Shown here: positions 26,076 to 34,693 of the stretch, one piece after another
How positions within the stretch are numbered: position 1 is the stretch's first letter
How the letters are laid out: the number at the start of each line of letters is the position of its first letter
Assembly (NCBI GenBank): GCA_022447225.1
Contig: JAKVAZ010000003.1
Span: 1 to 64,000 of the forward strand
DNA length: 64,000 bases
From: Fuerstiella sp.
GTDB taxonomy: Bacteria > Planctomycetota > Planctomycetia > Planctomycetales > Planctomycetaceae
Direction of reading: 5' to 3'
Translations under genes and position numbers: made by a program
The notes under the pieces: generated by a model
Told to the model about the DNA's origin: nothing
The model's database searches: none
What the model saw: only the letters and a program-made list of their open reading frames with translations

Positions 26076-27182
26076 ATGGATTCGATCCGTCATGGCATGT
26101 TCATCATGCCGTTTCATGACCCGACCAAACCGTTGACTCAATGCTGTGACGAAGACCTGGAACTGATCGTCAGAGCAGATGAACTGGGATTCAGCGAATT
26201 CTGGATCGGTGAGCACCACACGATGAAGTATGAGAATATCGTGACGCCGGAGTTTCTCATTGCTCGTGCGCTGGGTGAAACGCAGCAGATCCGCATGGGA
26301 CCGGCCCCGGTCTGTCTTAATCAGCACCATCCGGGAAATGTGGCCTGCCGTCTGGCGTATCTGGATCATCTGTCTAAAGGCAGACTTAACCTTTGTTTCG
26401 GTCCTGGAGCCGTCCCGACAGACCTGGAAATGTATGGCCACGAGCCAAAAGATGCCGGTGCCATGTCCATGGAAGCCGCCGACATGATTGTCCAGTTGTG
26501 GACGTCTGATCCTCCGTACCAATTGTCCGGCAGGTTCTGGGATTTCAAAATTGACGAACAACTGGACGAAGAGCACGGCATTGGGTACATACCGAAACCG
26601 CTGCAAAAGCCGTATCCCCCCATTGCAATTCCGGGGCAGTTTCGAGGTTCCTCGGCGATGAAGTTCGCCGGCAGCAGGGGCTACCAGCCATTCAATCACG
26701 GGCTGCCGGCCGCCAACGTCCTGGCTGAAATGTGGCAGATCTACGAAGACGCTGCGTTGGAGGCGGGTCATCAGCCGAAACGCTCTGACTGGCGAGTAGC
26801 ACGCGCCATCTTTTTGGCAGATACGACCAAAGAAGCTCAGCAACGTGTACGTTCAAACTCAATGGGTGCCGGCTTTGAATATATTGGCGAATTGCTGGAT
26901 CAAAGTCCTTTTGGACGCGCGATGTTCAAGCGGGACCTGAACATGAGCAATGCCGACTGCAATATCGATTACCTGATGGAAGAACAGATTATCGCAGGGG
27001 ATGTGGACGAAGTGCTCCGTCGTCTGTTGCTTCTGATTGAAGAAATTGGTCCGTTTGGCACGCTGATTTCAATGGGGTATGACTGGGACGACAAGCAAAG
27101 CTGGGTGCACAGTATGGAGTTGTTTGCCAACGAATTGATGCCTGCCTTAAACAAAGCCATGGGGCTGGCACCGGTGAAGTAA
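26076..27182 (+). CDS. Luciferase-like flavin-dependent monooxygenase
   Basis: The 368-residue protein has the bacterial luciferase-like TIM-barrel pattern: MFIMPFHDP at the start, ELGFSEFWIGEHHTM near residue 42 (the EHH block of the family), IRMGPAPVCLNQHHPGNVACRLAYLDHLSKGRLNL around 75-108, and PYPPIAIPGQFRGSSAMKFAGSRG around 180. Such enzymes use reduced FMN from a partner reductase to oxygenate an organic substrate. The text is closest in my memory to the limonene monooxygenase/alkanal-type group, but the substrate cannot be assigned. Cytoplasmic. No flavin reductase gene is adjacent. It stands alone between the rdgB terminator and a convergent gene. Confidence 0.88.
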   Translation: MDSIRHGMFIMPFHDPTKPLTQCCDEDLELIVRADELGFSEFWIGEHHTMKYENIVTPEFLIARALGETQQIRMGPAPVCLNQHHPGNVACRLAYLDHLSKGRLNLCFGPGAVPTDLEMYGHEPKDAGAMSMEAADMIVQLWTSDPPYQLSGRFWDFKIDEQLDEEHGIGYIPKPLQKPYPPIAIPGQFRGSSAMKFAGSRGYQPFNHGLPAANVLAEMWQIYEDAALEAGHQPKRSDWRVARAIFLADTTKEAQQRVRSNSMGAGFEYIGELLDQSPFGRAMFKRDLNMSNADCNIDYLMEEQIIAGDVDEVLRRLLLLIEEIGPFGTLISMGYDWDDKQSWVHSMELFANELMPALNKAMGLAPVK

Positions 27183-27312
27183 AACGATTTTGCGTTCCAT
27201 GCTCAATCTGTGACTCCGGCGATGGACCTTGCCACGGAAGAAATTAGGAAACATCTCGTATGCACACTTCTCTGCCGTATGCCGGTGCAGACTGGACACG
27301 GGATGGTCCGGG

Positions 27313-29199
27313 TTATGGATCCATCGGAGGAAATGCATAGGTTGGCGAGTTCACAAATCTGTCGAGATCGATCATTAGTTGTCCAACCGCACCGGGAATC
27401 AGTCGTATACGAAAGGCCGGGCCGTCTACTGTGTAAAATTGATAGGGGTAATGATCGATCTGCCGTACGTGGGTGAAGTCATGCTCGCCGAACATCCCTG
27501 CCTGCAAAACCACATCGCGAGATTCAGTCGGGTGTAGATTGACAAGCCGAATACGAAACCCCTCGGGCGTGAGGCGATCGACGAGCGCAGCAACATCCGG
27601 CGGCAGCCCGGATCGTTGACGGCCGGGATCAAAATATCGCACGCTCGTATGCAGCAGGCCCCCATGATAAATATGGTTCGGCGCACCGAGCAGCAGCTGC
27701 ACAAGTCCCTCGAGTACGACCGGGTTCAGACTTTGCCAGTGATGGACGCCCTGCTGATCGGGTGTCGTTCGGTCCCTGGCAATCCGGTTTAGTCGATTCC
27801 GTGTTTCCTGAAAGCAGGCTTTGAGGACTTCCACCGGATAGTCGTCATTCTGTCCACGTACAAATGCGAGCCATTGTTCTGGATTTTCGGAGTCCCCTTT
27901 GGCTTTTGAGTAGTTCAGCTCTTTCCAGGTGGCGGGACGACTGAGTCGTTCGATCCGTTGCCAGTCTTCTTCTGCTCGCGACACAAACCAGAGTTGCACA
28001 AGGTACTTCGAATTGAACGGCTGATAATCGTGCCAGCCGTTATCGCCGTGTCGCTGCGGGACAAGCAATGTGCCGTTTTCTGACCTGGCGTGTTTGCTCA
28101 CCAGGTCGATTACAGAACGCGGCAGTTCCAGATATTTCGGGTCACCGCTGACAACATAGGCATTGGTCGCGCTGATGATGGTTGATTCGAGTTGGTTGAA
28201 CAGTCCGCCCGGCCATTGCCAGCCGTAATAGCCGCCCCACCATTTGCCATCCATATATTCGCCGACTTCACCCGATAGTCCGACATTGTCCGGCAGAATG
28301 CCGTTGTTCTCATGCACACGGGCAATCCACGTTTCCACATAGTCCAGAATCCACTGTTTGTATTTGGCCTCACTGGTGGCCATGTAGGCATTGAGCATCA
28401 GGCTTGTGCAGGTCAGATTGAGAGGAACATCGCCCCGCATCATCCGCTCGTTCATAGTGTTAAGGATGAACGGGAAGAGTTCGTCGTCATTCCAGGCTTC
28501 GCTTGACGTAACGTGTGGGATATCGGGGAAGGGCAGTGGGTAAGGGGTGAATCCGGGACGATGAGTGATCCAGTCTTCTGGCGTTGTGACAAAACGCGGT
28601 CCGCGACTGCCGTTGATTGGCGAACGGATCAGCTTTTTTTCCTGGTCGAAATTGGGTGCGTCCTGATTCTCTCCGGTGTAAAGGGCTGCAAACCTGACGG
28701 AACGTTGGCGAAATGTACTGTCGTCCGGATCCATCAGGCCGAACATGTAGAAGTTGGTGTATGATTCGCCGTGGTGCATCCAGTCGTAGTGGGCGTCAAA
28801 TTCATTATGGACCTGACCATAGCCGGTGAACTGTCGCGTGACCCCGTTCCAAAGCCTGCGGGCCAGCGGATCGATCGATGCCGGACCACCCAGAGCGTAG
28901 TAAAGCGGGAAATTATAGAAGCTTTCGTATCCGTCATCGGACCCGTCGATTCCCGGCCATTCATCGCGCCAAATGAGTGTGCCGTCCTCCCGTGTGTACT
29001 TGTTGACGAACGTGAGCAGGGCCGGATGGAGTTGCTCCAGAATGTGTCGCTCCCAGATCGCCCAGTCCGGCGGCATCGCAGTGGTACCGATCGGGACGAC
29101 CGGTATCGTCGGCTCCAGAGCGTGTGCGGCTTTGGGGACAACAACTGTGCCGATCGTCAGAACACAGATCTGCAACACCCAGACTCTCAATAGATCCAT
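27313..29199 (-). CDS. Secreted protein of unknown function, possible alpha/alpha-barrel
   Basis: The start at 29199 (MDLLRVWVLQ) is supported by AAAGGA seven bases upstream and gives a 628-residue protein with a typical signal peptide ending in PKAAHAL. An upstream in-frame ATG at 29265 would add 22 polar residues and hide the signal. The mature protein is rich in Trp, Tyr and Asp/Glu, with repeated helical segments such as FYNFPLYYALGG, DAHYDWMHHGESYTNFYMFG and WWGGYYGWQWPGGLFNQ. These are reminiscent of six-hairpin (alpha/alpha) glycosidase or lyase barrels, followed by a beta-rich C-terminal region (about 520-628). I do not recognise a named family and assign no reaction. A polysaccharide or glycoside substrate is only a guess. 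Confidence 0.75.
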   Translation of the reverse strand: MDLLRVWVLQICVLTIGTVVVPKAAHALEPTIPVVPIGTTAMPPDWAIWERHILEQLHPALLTFVNKYTREDGTLIWRDEWPGIDGSDDGYESFYNFPLYYALGGPASIDPLARRLWNGVTRQFTGYGQVHNEFDAHYDWMHHGESYTNFYMFGLMDPDDSTFRQRSVRFAALYTGENQDAPNFDQEKKLIRSPINGSRGPRFVTTPEDWITHRPGFTPYPLPFPDIPHVTSSEAWNDDELFPFILNTMNERMMRGDVPLNLTCTSLMLNAYMATSEAKYKQWILDYVETWIARVHENNGILPDNVGLSGEVGEYMDGKWWGGYYGWQWPGGLFNQLESTIISATNAYVVSGDPKYLELPRSVIDLVSKHARSENGTLLVPQRHGDNGWHDYQPFNSKYLVQLWFVSRAEEDWQRIERLSRPATWKELNYSKAKGDSENPEQWLAFVRGQNDDYPVEVLKACFQETRNRLNRIARDRTTPDQQGVHHWQSLNPVVLEGLVQLLLGAPNHIYHGGLLHTSVRYFDPGRQRSGLPPDVAALVDRLTPEGFRIRLVNLHPTESRDVVLQAGMFGEHDFTHVRQIDHYPYQFYTVDGPAFRIRLIPGAVGQLMIDLDRFVNSPTYAFPPMDP

Positions 29200-29562
29200 T
29201 TCCGTTTCCTTTCTGATGATGCAGCAACGAAGCCCCTGTCGGGATTCTAACCACGCACTGCGCACGCCATGCGAGCTGCCACGTCCAGTTGCGTCAGGAC
29301 TGCATAGATCGCCCTGAAACTCAGACTCTATGTGAACAAGTTTACTAAACTCAGAAGTCTAATGCCGCTACGCATCGAAGGCTTGCAGCCCTCATGATTC
29401 CAATATCAAGCTGCAGCGCAATGGGATATCGATCAACACAAACTGCTTACTGATGATTCGTGAAATCCGATATGACGTACGTGTGTCCGTCCGGTTGTTA
29501 TCAATAAATAGTTCTGCAATCATCTTTTCAAATCAACGTTCCAGTACCCTAGGGAATAAATC
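29200..29562. other. Divergent intergenic region
   Basis: About 360 bases separate the divergent secreted-protein and beta-propeller genes. Both promoters should be here. AT-rich stretches near 29330-29360 and 29500-29530 are visible but I cannot assign boxes. Confidence 0.45.
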
Positions 29563-30534
29563 GTGAGAAAAGTTGGATCCGGTGAATTCGTTTATGAAGA
29601 AGTGAAATCGTGGGCCGGATTCCCGAAAGACTGGAAGACCGAAGATGCGCCCGCAGTGGCTGTGGATTCACTCGACCGCGTTTTCGTGCTCATTAGAAAT
29701 GAAAAGGATAAGGATGGCCTGCTCATCTTTGATCGCGAAGGAAACTTCCTGAATTCATGGGGAGAAAACCTGTTTGTGAGGCCTCACGGTCTTTTTATTG
29801 GCCCGGATGATTCTGTTTACGTCGTCGACGACTGGGGCCATCGGGTTTCCAGATTCACACCAGACGGCGATGTGACGATGATGATCGATACCAGAGATCA
29901 ACCGGCTGATACCGGATATGTGCGCGGTCGCCACGAAGTGGCTCGGGCCGGTCCTCCATTCAATGAACCCACTGGTTGCGCGCTCGCGCCCGGAGGTGGC
30001 CTCTATGTGTCGGACGGATATGGCAACGCTCGGATGCACAAGTTCACGTCCGATGGCAGACTGTTGCTGACGTGGGGCGAACCGGGAGACGGTCCTGGAC
30101 AGTTCCGGACTCCTCACGGTGTGTTCGTTGACGGAAATGGTCTGGTGCACGTTTCCGACCGTATGAACCGTCGCGTGCAGGTATTCAGTCCACAGGGAGA
30201 GTACCTGAACGAGTGGAATGCAAATTATCCGAACAATGTGTGTATCGACGCCAGGGGATACATCTATGTCGCAGAGATGGGTGGCTTTCTTCTCTATGGG
30301 CGTCAACCTCGACTGGACAAATTACCGGCAAGGGTCACGGTGCGCGATTCGGCTGGTGCGATCCTGTCGGAATGGAGCGAAGTTGATCCGATCGGAACCG
30401 GCCAGTATTTTTGCCCGCATTCGACTGCGGTCGATTCACGAGGTGACCTCTACGTCAGTGAGGTTGCGACCTCGTATAATTTTGGTACGGCGCCGGCGGA
30501 CTGGGGAGTGCTGCGCAAGTACGTGAAGGTTTGA
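29563..30534 (+). CDS. NHL-type beta-propeller with PAL-like histidine triad
   Basis: The 323-residue protein is built of NHL-like blades (for example PHGLFIGPDDSVYVVDDWGH, PTGCALAPGGGLYVSDGYGN and PHGVFVDGNGLVHVSDRMNR), making a six-bladed propeller. His75, His185 and His286 recur at the same place in three blades as PHG, PHG and PHS. In peptidyl-alpha-hydroxyglycine alpha-amidating lyase the zinc is held by three histidines in equivalent blade positions, so a metal-dependent lyase or hydrolase is plausible. Planctomycetes carry many such proteins of unproven function. There is no signal peptide, so it is probably cytoplasmic. Start is GTG with AGGGA seven bases upstream. It lies upstream of the BKACE and TIM-barrel genes on the same strand, separated by a decayed gene. 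Confidence 0.85.
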   Translation: MRKVGSGEFVYEEVKSWAGFPKDWKTEDAPAVAVDSLDRVFVLIRNEKDKDGLLIFDREGNFLNSWGENLFVRPHGLFIGPDDSVYVVDDWGHRVSRFTPDGDVTMMIDTRDQPADTGYVRGRHEVARAGPPFNEPTGCALAPGGGLYVSDGYGNARMHKFTSDGRLLLTWGEPGDGPGQFRTPHGVFVDGNGLVHVSDRMNRRVQVFSPQGEYLNEWNANYPNNVCIDARGYIYVAEMGGFLLYGRQPRLDKLPARVTVRDSAGAILSEWSEVDPIGTGQYFCPHSTAVDSRGDLYVSEVATSYNFGTAPADWGVLRKYVKV

Positions 30535-30540
30535 GCAGCG

Positions 30541-30837
30541 AGTAACAAGGCACCTCCGTATCCTGTCAACTTAAAAATCGGTCCGGGCAGTCGATTAATC
30601 GCCCACAGAGTCGTGTAACGCCCATTTGGCAGTCCTGGACTGCGATTTTGAAAAACCAAAACAGCGATGACCAGCCACAGGGTCTGAAATCCGGATTGAG
30701 CCCCGTATGTCGTGGTCAGGAACAGTTCACCGGAACCGACAAGCGTTGCTGTGAAGATGATTGAGGGCCCGTGGAAACGAAAGCGTCTCCGGCGGTTCGC
30801 GCACTTCCGAATTCGGATTGGTGACAGGTTCTGTCAT
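30541..30837 (-). pseudogene. Nramp-like transporter remnant (N-terminal fragment, frameshifted)
   Basis: The minus strand between two plus-strand genes encodes a plausible start, MTEPVTNPNSEVREPP from ATG at 30837. Then, in a different frame, it encodes GPSIIFTATLVGSGELFLTT, YGAQSGFQTLWLVIAVLVF and NGRYTTLWAINRLPGPIFK. The second part follows the first transmembrane helices of planctomycete Nramp-family (divalent metal or related) transporters, which normally read GPG-I-VGSGEL-TT-GA-GF-LWL, then FGRYT and a VPGP segment. The reading frame must shift once near 30775, and the homologous text stops after about 100 codons, where the frame runs into the antisense of the propeller gene. I read this as a truncated, dead gene copy. 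Confidence 0.55.
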
Positions 30838-30977
30838 GCAACTTTCCCAACATGCGGGCAGCCGTTAGGATAGTCGAGTGTATTTGTCCCGCAACTGTGA
30901 TGGAAAAACGACCTGCCAGAGGTTGCAGTGGTTCCTTCCACTCCCGCAGGCAATGGCATTCAGGAAGACAAAATTTG

Positions 30978-31916
30978 ATGAAATGGAAACCGCTCATTAT
31001 CACCGTCACCTGTGATCCACAGCTGCAGGACCCACTCAACCCGCGTACGGATGAATTACAAACAGTTGAGGCGATTGCCAGGGAATACAACGATGCCAAC
31101 GCCGCCGGCGCCGTGATGGACCACGTGCACGGACTTTACTCACGAGATCCGGTTGTGCAGACTGATGGCAGACAGCTACAGGTTCCTGACATTGAGGGCA
31201 CGGCTGCCATCGTTAGAAACATTCGCGAGAAATTTCCTCAGGTTGGAATCCAGCAGGGACTGGCGAGCATGCGTCCCGAACAGAAATTGGAGTTATGGGA
31301 GGCGATCAAGCCTGAAATGAGTTCATTGAATGTGAATTCGCACGACGAATACTTCGACCCTTATCCCGATCAGGTAAAACCAGTTTGCTGCTATTCTGTG
31401 CACCCGATCAATGAACTGCGACAGTATTTTCAATGGGCCAGTCAGCATGGCGTCAAGCCGGAACTGGAGTGCTTTGATACAGGGGCTTTCGATGCCATCC
31501 GGATTATTCGTGACGGTATCTTCTGGACGGACGATGGCCACCGTGAAGAGGAAACAGGACTGTTGGAAGATCCGTTGTGGTGTACCTTTTTCTTTGGGTG
31601 GCCGGGTCAGAGCTGCCAGCCGATGACAGACCTCGCCCTGTTTAATCAGATCTACCACCAGCCCGAGCGGATCAACTGGTCGATGTCGTGTATGTCGCGA
31701 TGTCCCCGGGAATACTGGGCTCAGATCAATCGTGGCGTGCTGCAGAACGGGCACATCCGCGTTGGGTATGAAGACTGTGGACGACATCCCGATGGATCGT
31801 ATGCGTCAACAAATGCTGATCTGGTGGACCGAGCGGTGCAAATGGCCAGGCTCGTGGGCCGCCCGATTGCGACGCCGGCCGAAGCGCGTGAAATGATTGG
31901 CCTGCGGTCCGCGTGA
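30978..31916 (+). CDS. BKACE-family enzyme (DUF849, beta-keto acid cleavage)
   Basis: The start at 30978 (MKWKPLIITVTCD) has AGGAAG upstream and gives 312 residues, the usual size for DUF849; an ATG at 30852 would add an unconserved 42-residue leader. The HVHG zinc motif (His49 and His51) sits in AVMDHVHGLYSRD. The C-terminal VGYEDCG matches the position of the third zinc ligand Glu in the VGLEDN block of the family. BKACE enzymes condense a beta-keto acid with acetyl-CoA and release acetoacetate plus a CoA ester; the founding example acts on 3-keto-5-aminohexanoate in lysine fermentation. Which keto acid is used here is unknown. The substrate-binding loop CCYSVHPINEL differs from the lysine-pathway enzyme. 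Cytoplasmic. Confidence 0.88.
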   Translation: MKWKPLIITVTCDPQLQDPLNPRTDELQTVEAIAREYNDANAAGAVMDHVHGLYSRDPVVQTDGRQLQVPDIEGTAAIVRNIREKFPQVGIQQGLASMRPEQKLELWEAIKPEMSSLNVNSHDEYFDPYPDQVKPVCCYSVHPINELRQYFQWASQHGVKPELECFDTGAFDAIRIIRDGIFWTDDGHREEETGLLEDPLWCTFFFGWPGQSCQPMTDLALFNQIYHQPERINWSMSCMSRCPREYWAQINRGVLQNGHIRVGYEDCGRHPDGSYASTNADLVDRAVQMARLVGRPIATPAEAREMIGLRSA

Positions 31917-32152
31917 CGGAGGGGGGCAGCCGTGCTGCGTCGAGACACATGCCAGGAGTGTGTTTCCTGAACTGGGAGACGTACGGCCGGTGATCAACGG
32001 GCAGGATGACCTTCGCTAGAGATCTCTCTTGTAAAACGCAGAGCATCGTTTCCAACCCTGGTTCCTTTTGAAGTGACCGGTTCACGATCAGGAGTTCGGC
32101 CGATCGACGTCGACGCTCCCTTGTCTGTACGACGAAACCCCCTGGAATCACT

Positions 32153-33007
32153 ATGAAAGGCCTTAGCTGCAATTCCAATATTCTGAGCGAATTTCCTGTT
32201 GAACAGGCGATCGACCTGTTGGCCGGGCAGGGTTATGACGCAATCGACATCTGTATGGAGATTGCGCCGCCCTTTGTTCCTGTTCCCGTCCCCCATATGA
32301 GTCCCGACGATGATACAACCAAAAGGGACCGAGTCAGCAAACGATTGCAACAGGCCGGGATTGCGATTGCCGCCTTGAATGCCCATACGAATCTGTGTGC
32401 TCGAGATCCCCAGGAGCGGCAGATCAACACAAAATTCGTTACGGGCTGTCTCCAGCTGGCAGCTGACCTGGGTGCACCGACCGTGGTCACGGGGGCCGGA
32501 GGGAAAAACGCCTATGGCTATGAACAGTGGTATTTTGATTGGGCCGTCGAATCCCTTGAGCAGCTATTGCCGGTCGCCGATCGGCTGGGAATCAATCTTG
32601 CTATCGAGTCGGGGAGTCCACCTGGTTGTTTAACCTACAATATTGAGACAACCAGGCGACTGTTGTCCGTAACAGGAATGGAATCTTTGCGCGTATTGTT
32701 TGATCCGGCGCACTATCACATTCGAGGTGACAATGCCGTGGAGGCGTTTCAATCGCTACAGGACCGCATCGTGCATGTGCACGCCAAAGATGCGACCGGC
32801 AATCCGGAAAACATTATTTTTCCGCCACTGGGACAGGGCGAAATCGATTTCGACAGGTTGTTCGGTGCAATGGGGAGTGCCGGGTACGGCGGGTATATTG
32901 CGATGGAGTATGAGGCTTTCGCGTGGGACTTTCCCAAAGAGCCTCAACAGGTGCTTCCTCAGGAAAAGGCGTTTCTTGACGAACTTGTCACCGCACACTG
33001 GCGCTGA
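32153..33007 (+). CDS. Sugar phosphate isomerase/epimerase-like TIM barrel
   Basis: The 284-residue protein fits the xylose-isomerase-like TIM-barrel family (AP endonuclease 2 fold). Likely metal ligands are Glu152 (LAIESGS), Asp184 (VLFDPAHYHI), His210 (IVHVHAKDA) and Glu252/254 (AMEYEA). These positions recur in hydroxypyruvate isomerases, tagatose/psicose epimerases and inosose dehydratases, so the exact reaction cannot be named. Cytoplasmic, without a signal. It follows the BKACE gene by 236 bases in the same direction and precedes a convergent MDR dehydrogenase gene 47 bases away. Together they suggest a small-molecule catabolic locus, by inference only. Confidence 0.85.
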   Translation: MKGLSCNSNILSEFPVEQAIDLLAGQGYDAIDICMEIAPPFVPVPVPHMSPDDDTTKRDRVSKRLQQAGIAIAALNAHTNLCARDPQERQINTKFVTGCLQLAADLGAPTVVTGAGGKNAYGYEQWYFDWAVESLEQLLPVADRLGINLAIESGSPPGCLTYNIETTRRLLSVTGMESLRVLFDPAHYHIRGDNAVEAFQSLQDRIVHVHAKDATGNPENIIFPPLGQGEIDFDRLFGAMGSAGYGGYIAMEYEAFAWDFPKEPQQVLPQEKAFLDELVTAHWR

Positions 33008-33054
33008 TTCGGCTGTGTTCCCCGGATGCTCCGGTATTCGGGGCGGCTTGGCTC

Positions 33055-34098
33055 CTACGTTGCATTGAATGCAGACTCGGGCATCTGCAGGACGAGTCGT
33101 CCCAGAACCTCCCCGGCTCGCAGTTTCGACAGTGCTTCATTTATCTGTTCGAAGGGAAGCTGATCGGTGACGATCGACTGAGTTTTACCTTCTGCAACCA
33201 GTCGTACCGTGTTCATCAGGTCCTGCTTACGACCGCAGCGAGTTCCGATGATCTGCAATTCGTTTTGGGCGATCCGTTTCCCGCTGAGAGCGTAGTCTTC
33301 GGGGGTGTAGCCGACAATTACGATTCGTCCGCCGTTGCGTAACGATTCGACGCCGCCGGCGATGGTTAACTCTTTGCCGACAACATCGATCACGCAGTCG
33401 ACACCGCCTCCATCTGTCATCCGCCGAATCTCATGGACGACATCCTGTCGAGAGGAATTGATGGCTGCACCGGCTCCCAGTTCGAGAGCTCGTTCTGTTT
33501 TGGTGTCAGTCACATCGACCGCAATGACCTGGGCGCCGGCGAGCTTTGCGAACTGAATCGCGTATGATCCGACACCGCCGACTCCGATGATGGCGACCGT
33601 CTCCCCGGATTTCAGTTCTGACCGCTCCACTGCATGCAGAGCCGTGATACCGGCATCGCACAGCACGGCCGCGTCGGAAAAGGAAATTGATTCGGGGAAC
33701 GAGACAACCTGTCGGGCCGGTAATTTTAGAAATTCCGCGTGACCGCCAGGGATGCCGCGGACCCCTACGATCCCTGTCATGTTGGGACACAATTGCTCAC
33801 GGTTCGACCGGCAAAGAAAACAGTCACCACATGTAGCGAAATTGTATGTGATCACCCGGTCACCCGGGCTGAAGTCCGTCACGTCTTGACCGACTTCGTG
33901 GACGATGCCTGCTGACTCGTGCCCGGTCGTAAAAGGAAGATCCGGTCGGTAACCGAATCCTTCGATCAGTTTCAAATCGGTTCCGTCGATACCGGCCGCT
34001 CTGACTCGGATGAGAACTTCGTCCGCATCGGGTTGAGGTGTTTCGACCTCTTCGATTGAGAGAGACTGTCCGAATTTGCGTAAGATGGCTGCCTTCAT
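33055..34098 (-). CDS. Zinc-dependent medium-chain dehydrogenase (MDR family)
   Basis: The 347-residue protein has a GroES-like zinc domain and a Rossmann domain. The structural zinc site CGDCFLCRSNREQLC is complete (Cys90, 93, 96, 104). The catalytic site has His60-Glu61 (TTGHESAG), but the first ligand, usually Cys in GICGTD, is Asp38 (GIDGTDL). The same Cys-to-Asp change occurs in the haloarchaeal glucose dehydrogenase, where zinc binding and catalysis are kept, so activity is likely. Cofactor binding is shown by IIGVGGVGSYAIQFAK, and the acidic strand end AVDVTD favours NAD over NADP. The substrate is an alcohol or polyol, not specified by sequence. Cytoplasmic. Confidence 0.92.
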   Translation of the reverse strand: MKAAILRKFGQSLSIEEVETPQPDADEVLIRVRAAGIDGTDLKLIEGFGYRPDLPFTTGHESAGIVHEVGQDVTDFSPGDRVITYNFATCGDCFLCRSNREQLCPNMTGIVGVRGIPGGHAEFLKLPARQVVSFPESISFSDAAVLCDAGITALHAVERSELKSGETVAIIGVGGVGSYAIQFAKLAGAQVIAVDVTDTKTERALELGAGAAINSSRQDVVHEIRRMTDGGGVDCVIDVVGKELTIAGGVESLRNGGRIVIVGYTPEDYALSGKRIAQNELQIIGTRCGRKQDLMNTVRLVAEGKTQSIVTDQLPFEQINEALSKLRAGEVLGRLVLQMPESAFNAT

Positions 34099-34693
34099 GT
34101 GGTGATGGTCGATCTGCGGGAAACGAAAGTCGGAGATGCATGCCGGACAGCGACGATGCTGAGACTCTGGCAGTTGCAGGCCACCGACAGTGTACTGATT
34201 TTAGAATTTTATCATGCTGCTGAGGTCCTGACTATTCCCATAGTTTGTCTGTGACTCCCCGCATTAGTTTCCGATAAGGGGATGGTTGATGTGTTGGAGT
34301 ACGTAACGGGATTCACCGGTAGTCTGACCATGTCATCTGGTGTCTGTTCCGGATTGAGAAGAATGCATTGAGGATGTGCAGAGTCTACCGTGTCGGCCGG
34401 ATACCGATGATGTAATTCCGGTCGGACGCCTGTGCCTGCCACGATTTACGAAGATCGATCGGACACCGTCTGATGTGAGTGAAGGAGAGAGATGAATCGA
34501 TACCCGCTGAATTATCTGCAGGAGGTGACGGCGAGGGTTTTTAACGCCTGCGGAACACTGGCCACCTTCATACGTGACTCTCGCTGATCACAACAGACGC
34601 GTCACTCTGAGAGTAAACCCCGACAAGGGCTCACGCCATCGTGAACCGCCCGCTGCTTCGTCAGGCGTTCAGACGGACCGGCACCGTGGATGT
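34099..34693. other. Intergenic with one small open frame
   Basis: About 600 bases between a divergent MDR gene and the cyclophilin-like gene. Apart from the 31-codon frame at 34492-34587, I see no gene, RNA or repeat. Confidence 0.5.
34492..34587 (+). pseudogene. 31-codon open frame with good RBS, possible Ldh2-like N-terminal relic
   Basis: GGAGAGAG lies directly before ATG (34492). The peptide MNRYPLNYLQEVTARVFNAC continues for 11 more residues to a stop at 34585-34587. LQEVTARVFNACGT resembles the first helix of Ldh2-type malate/lactate dehydrogenases, which usually continues into an ADLVG-HDSHG block that is absent here. Either a truncated relic or a chance frame. Confidence 0.3.
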
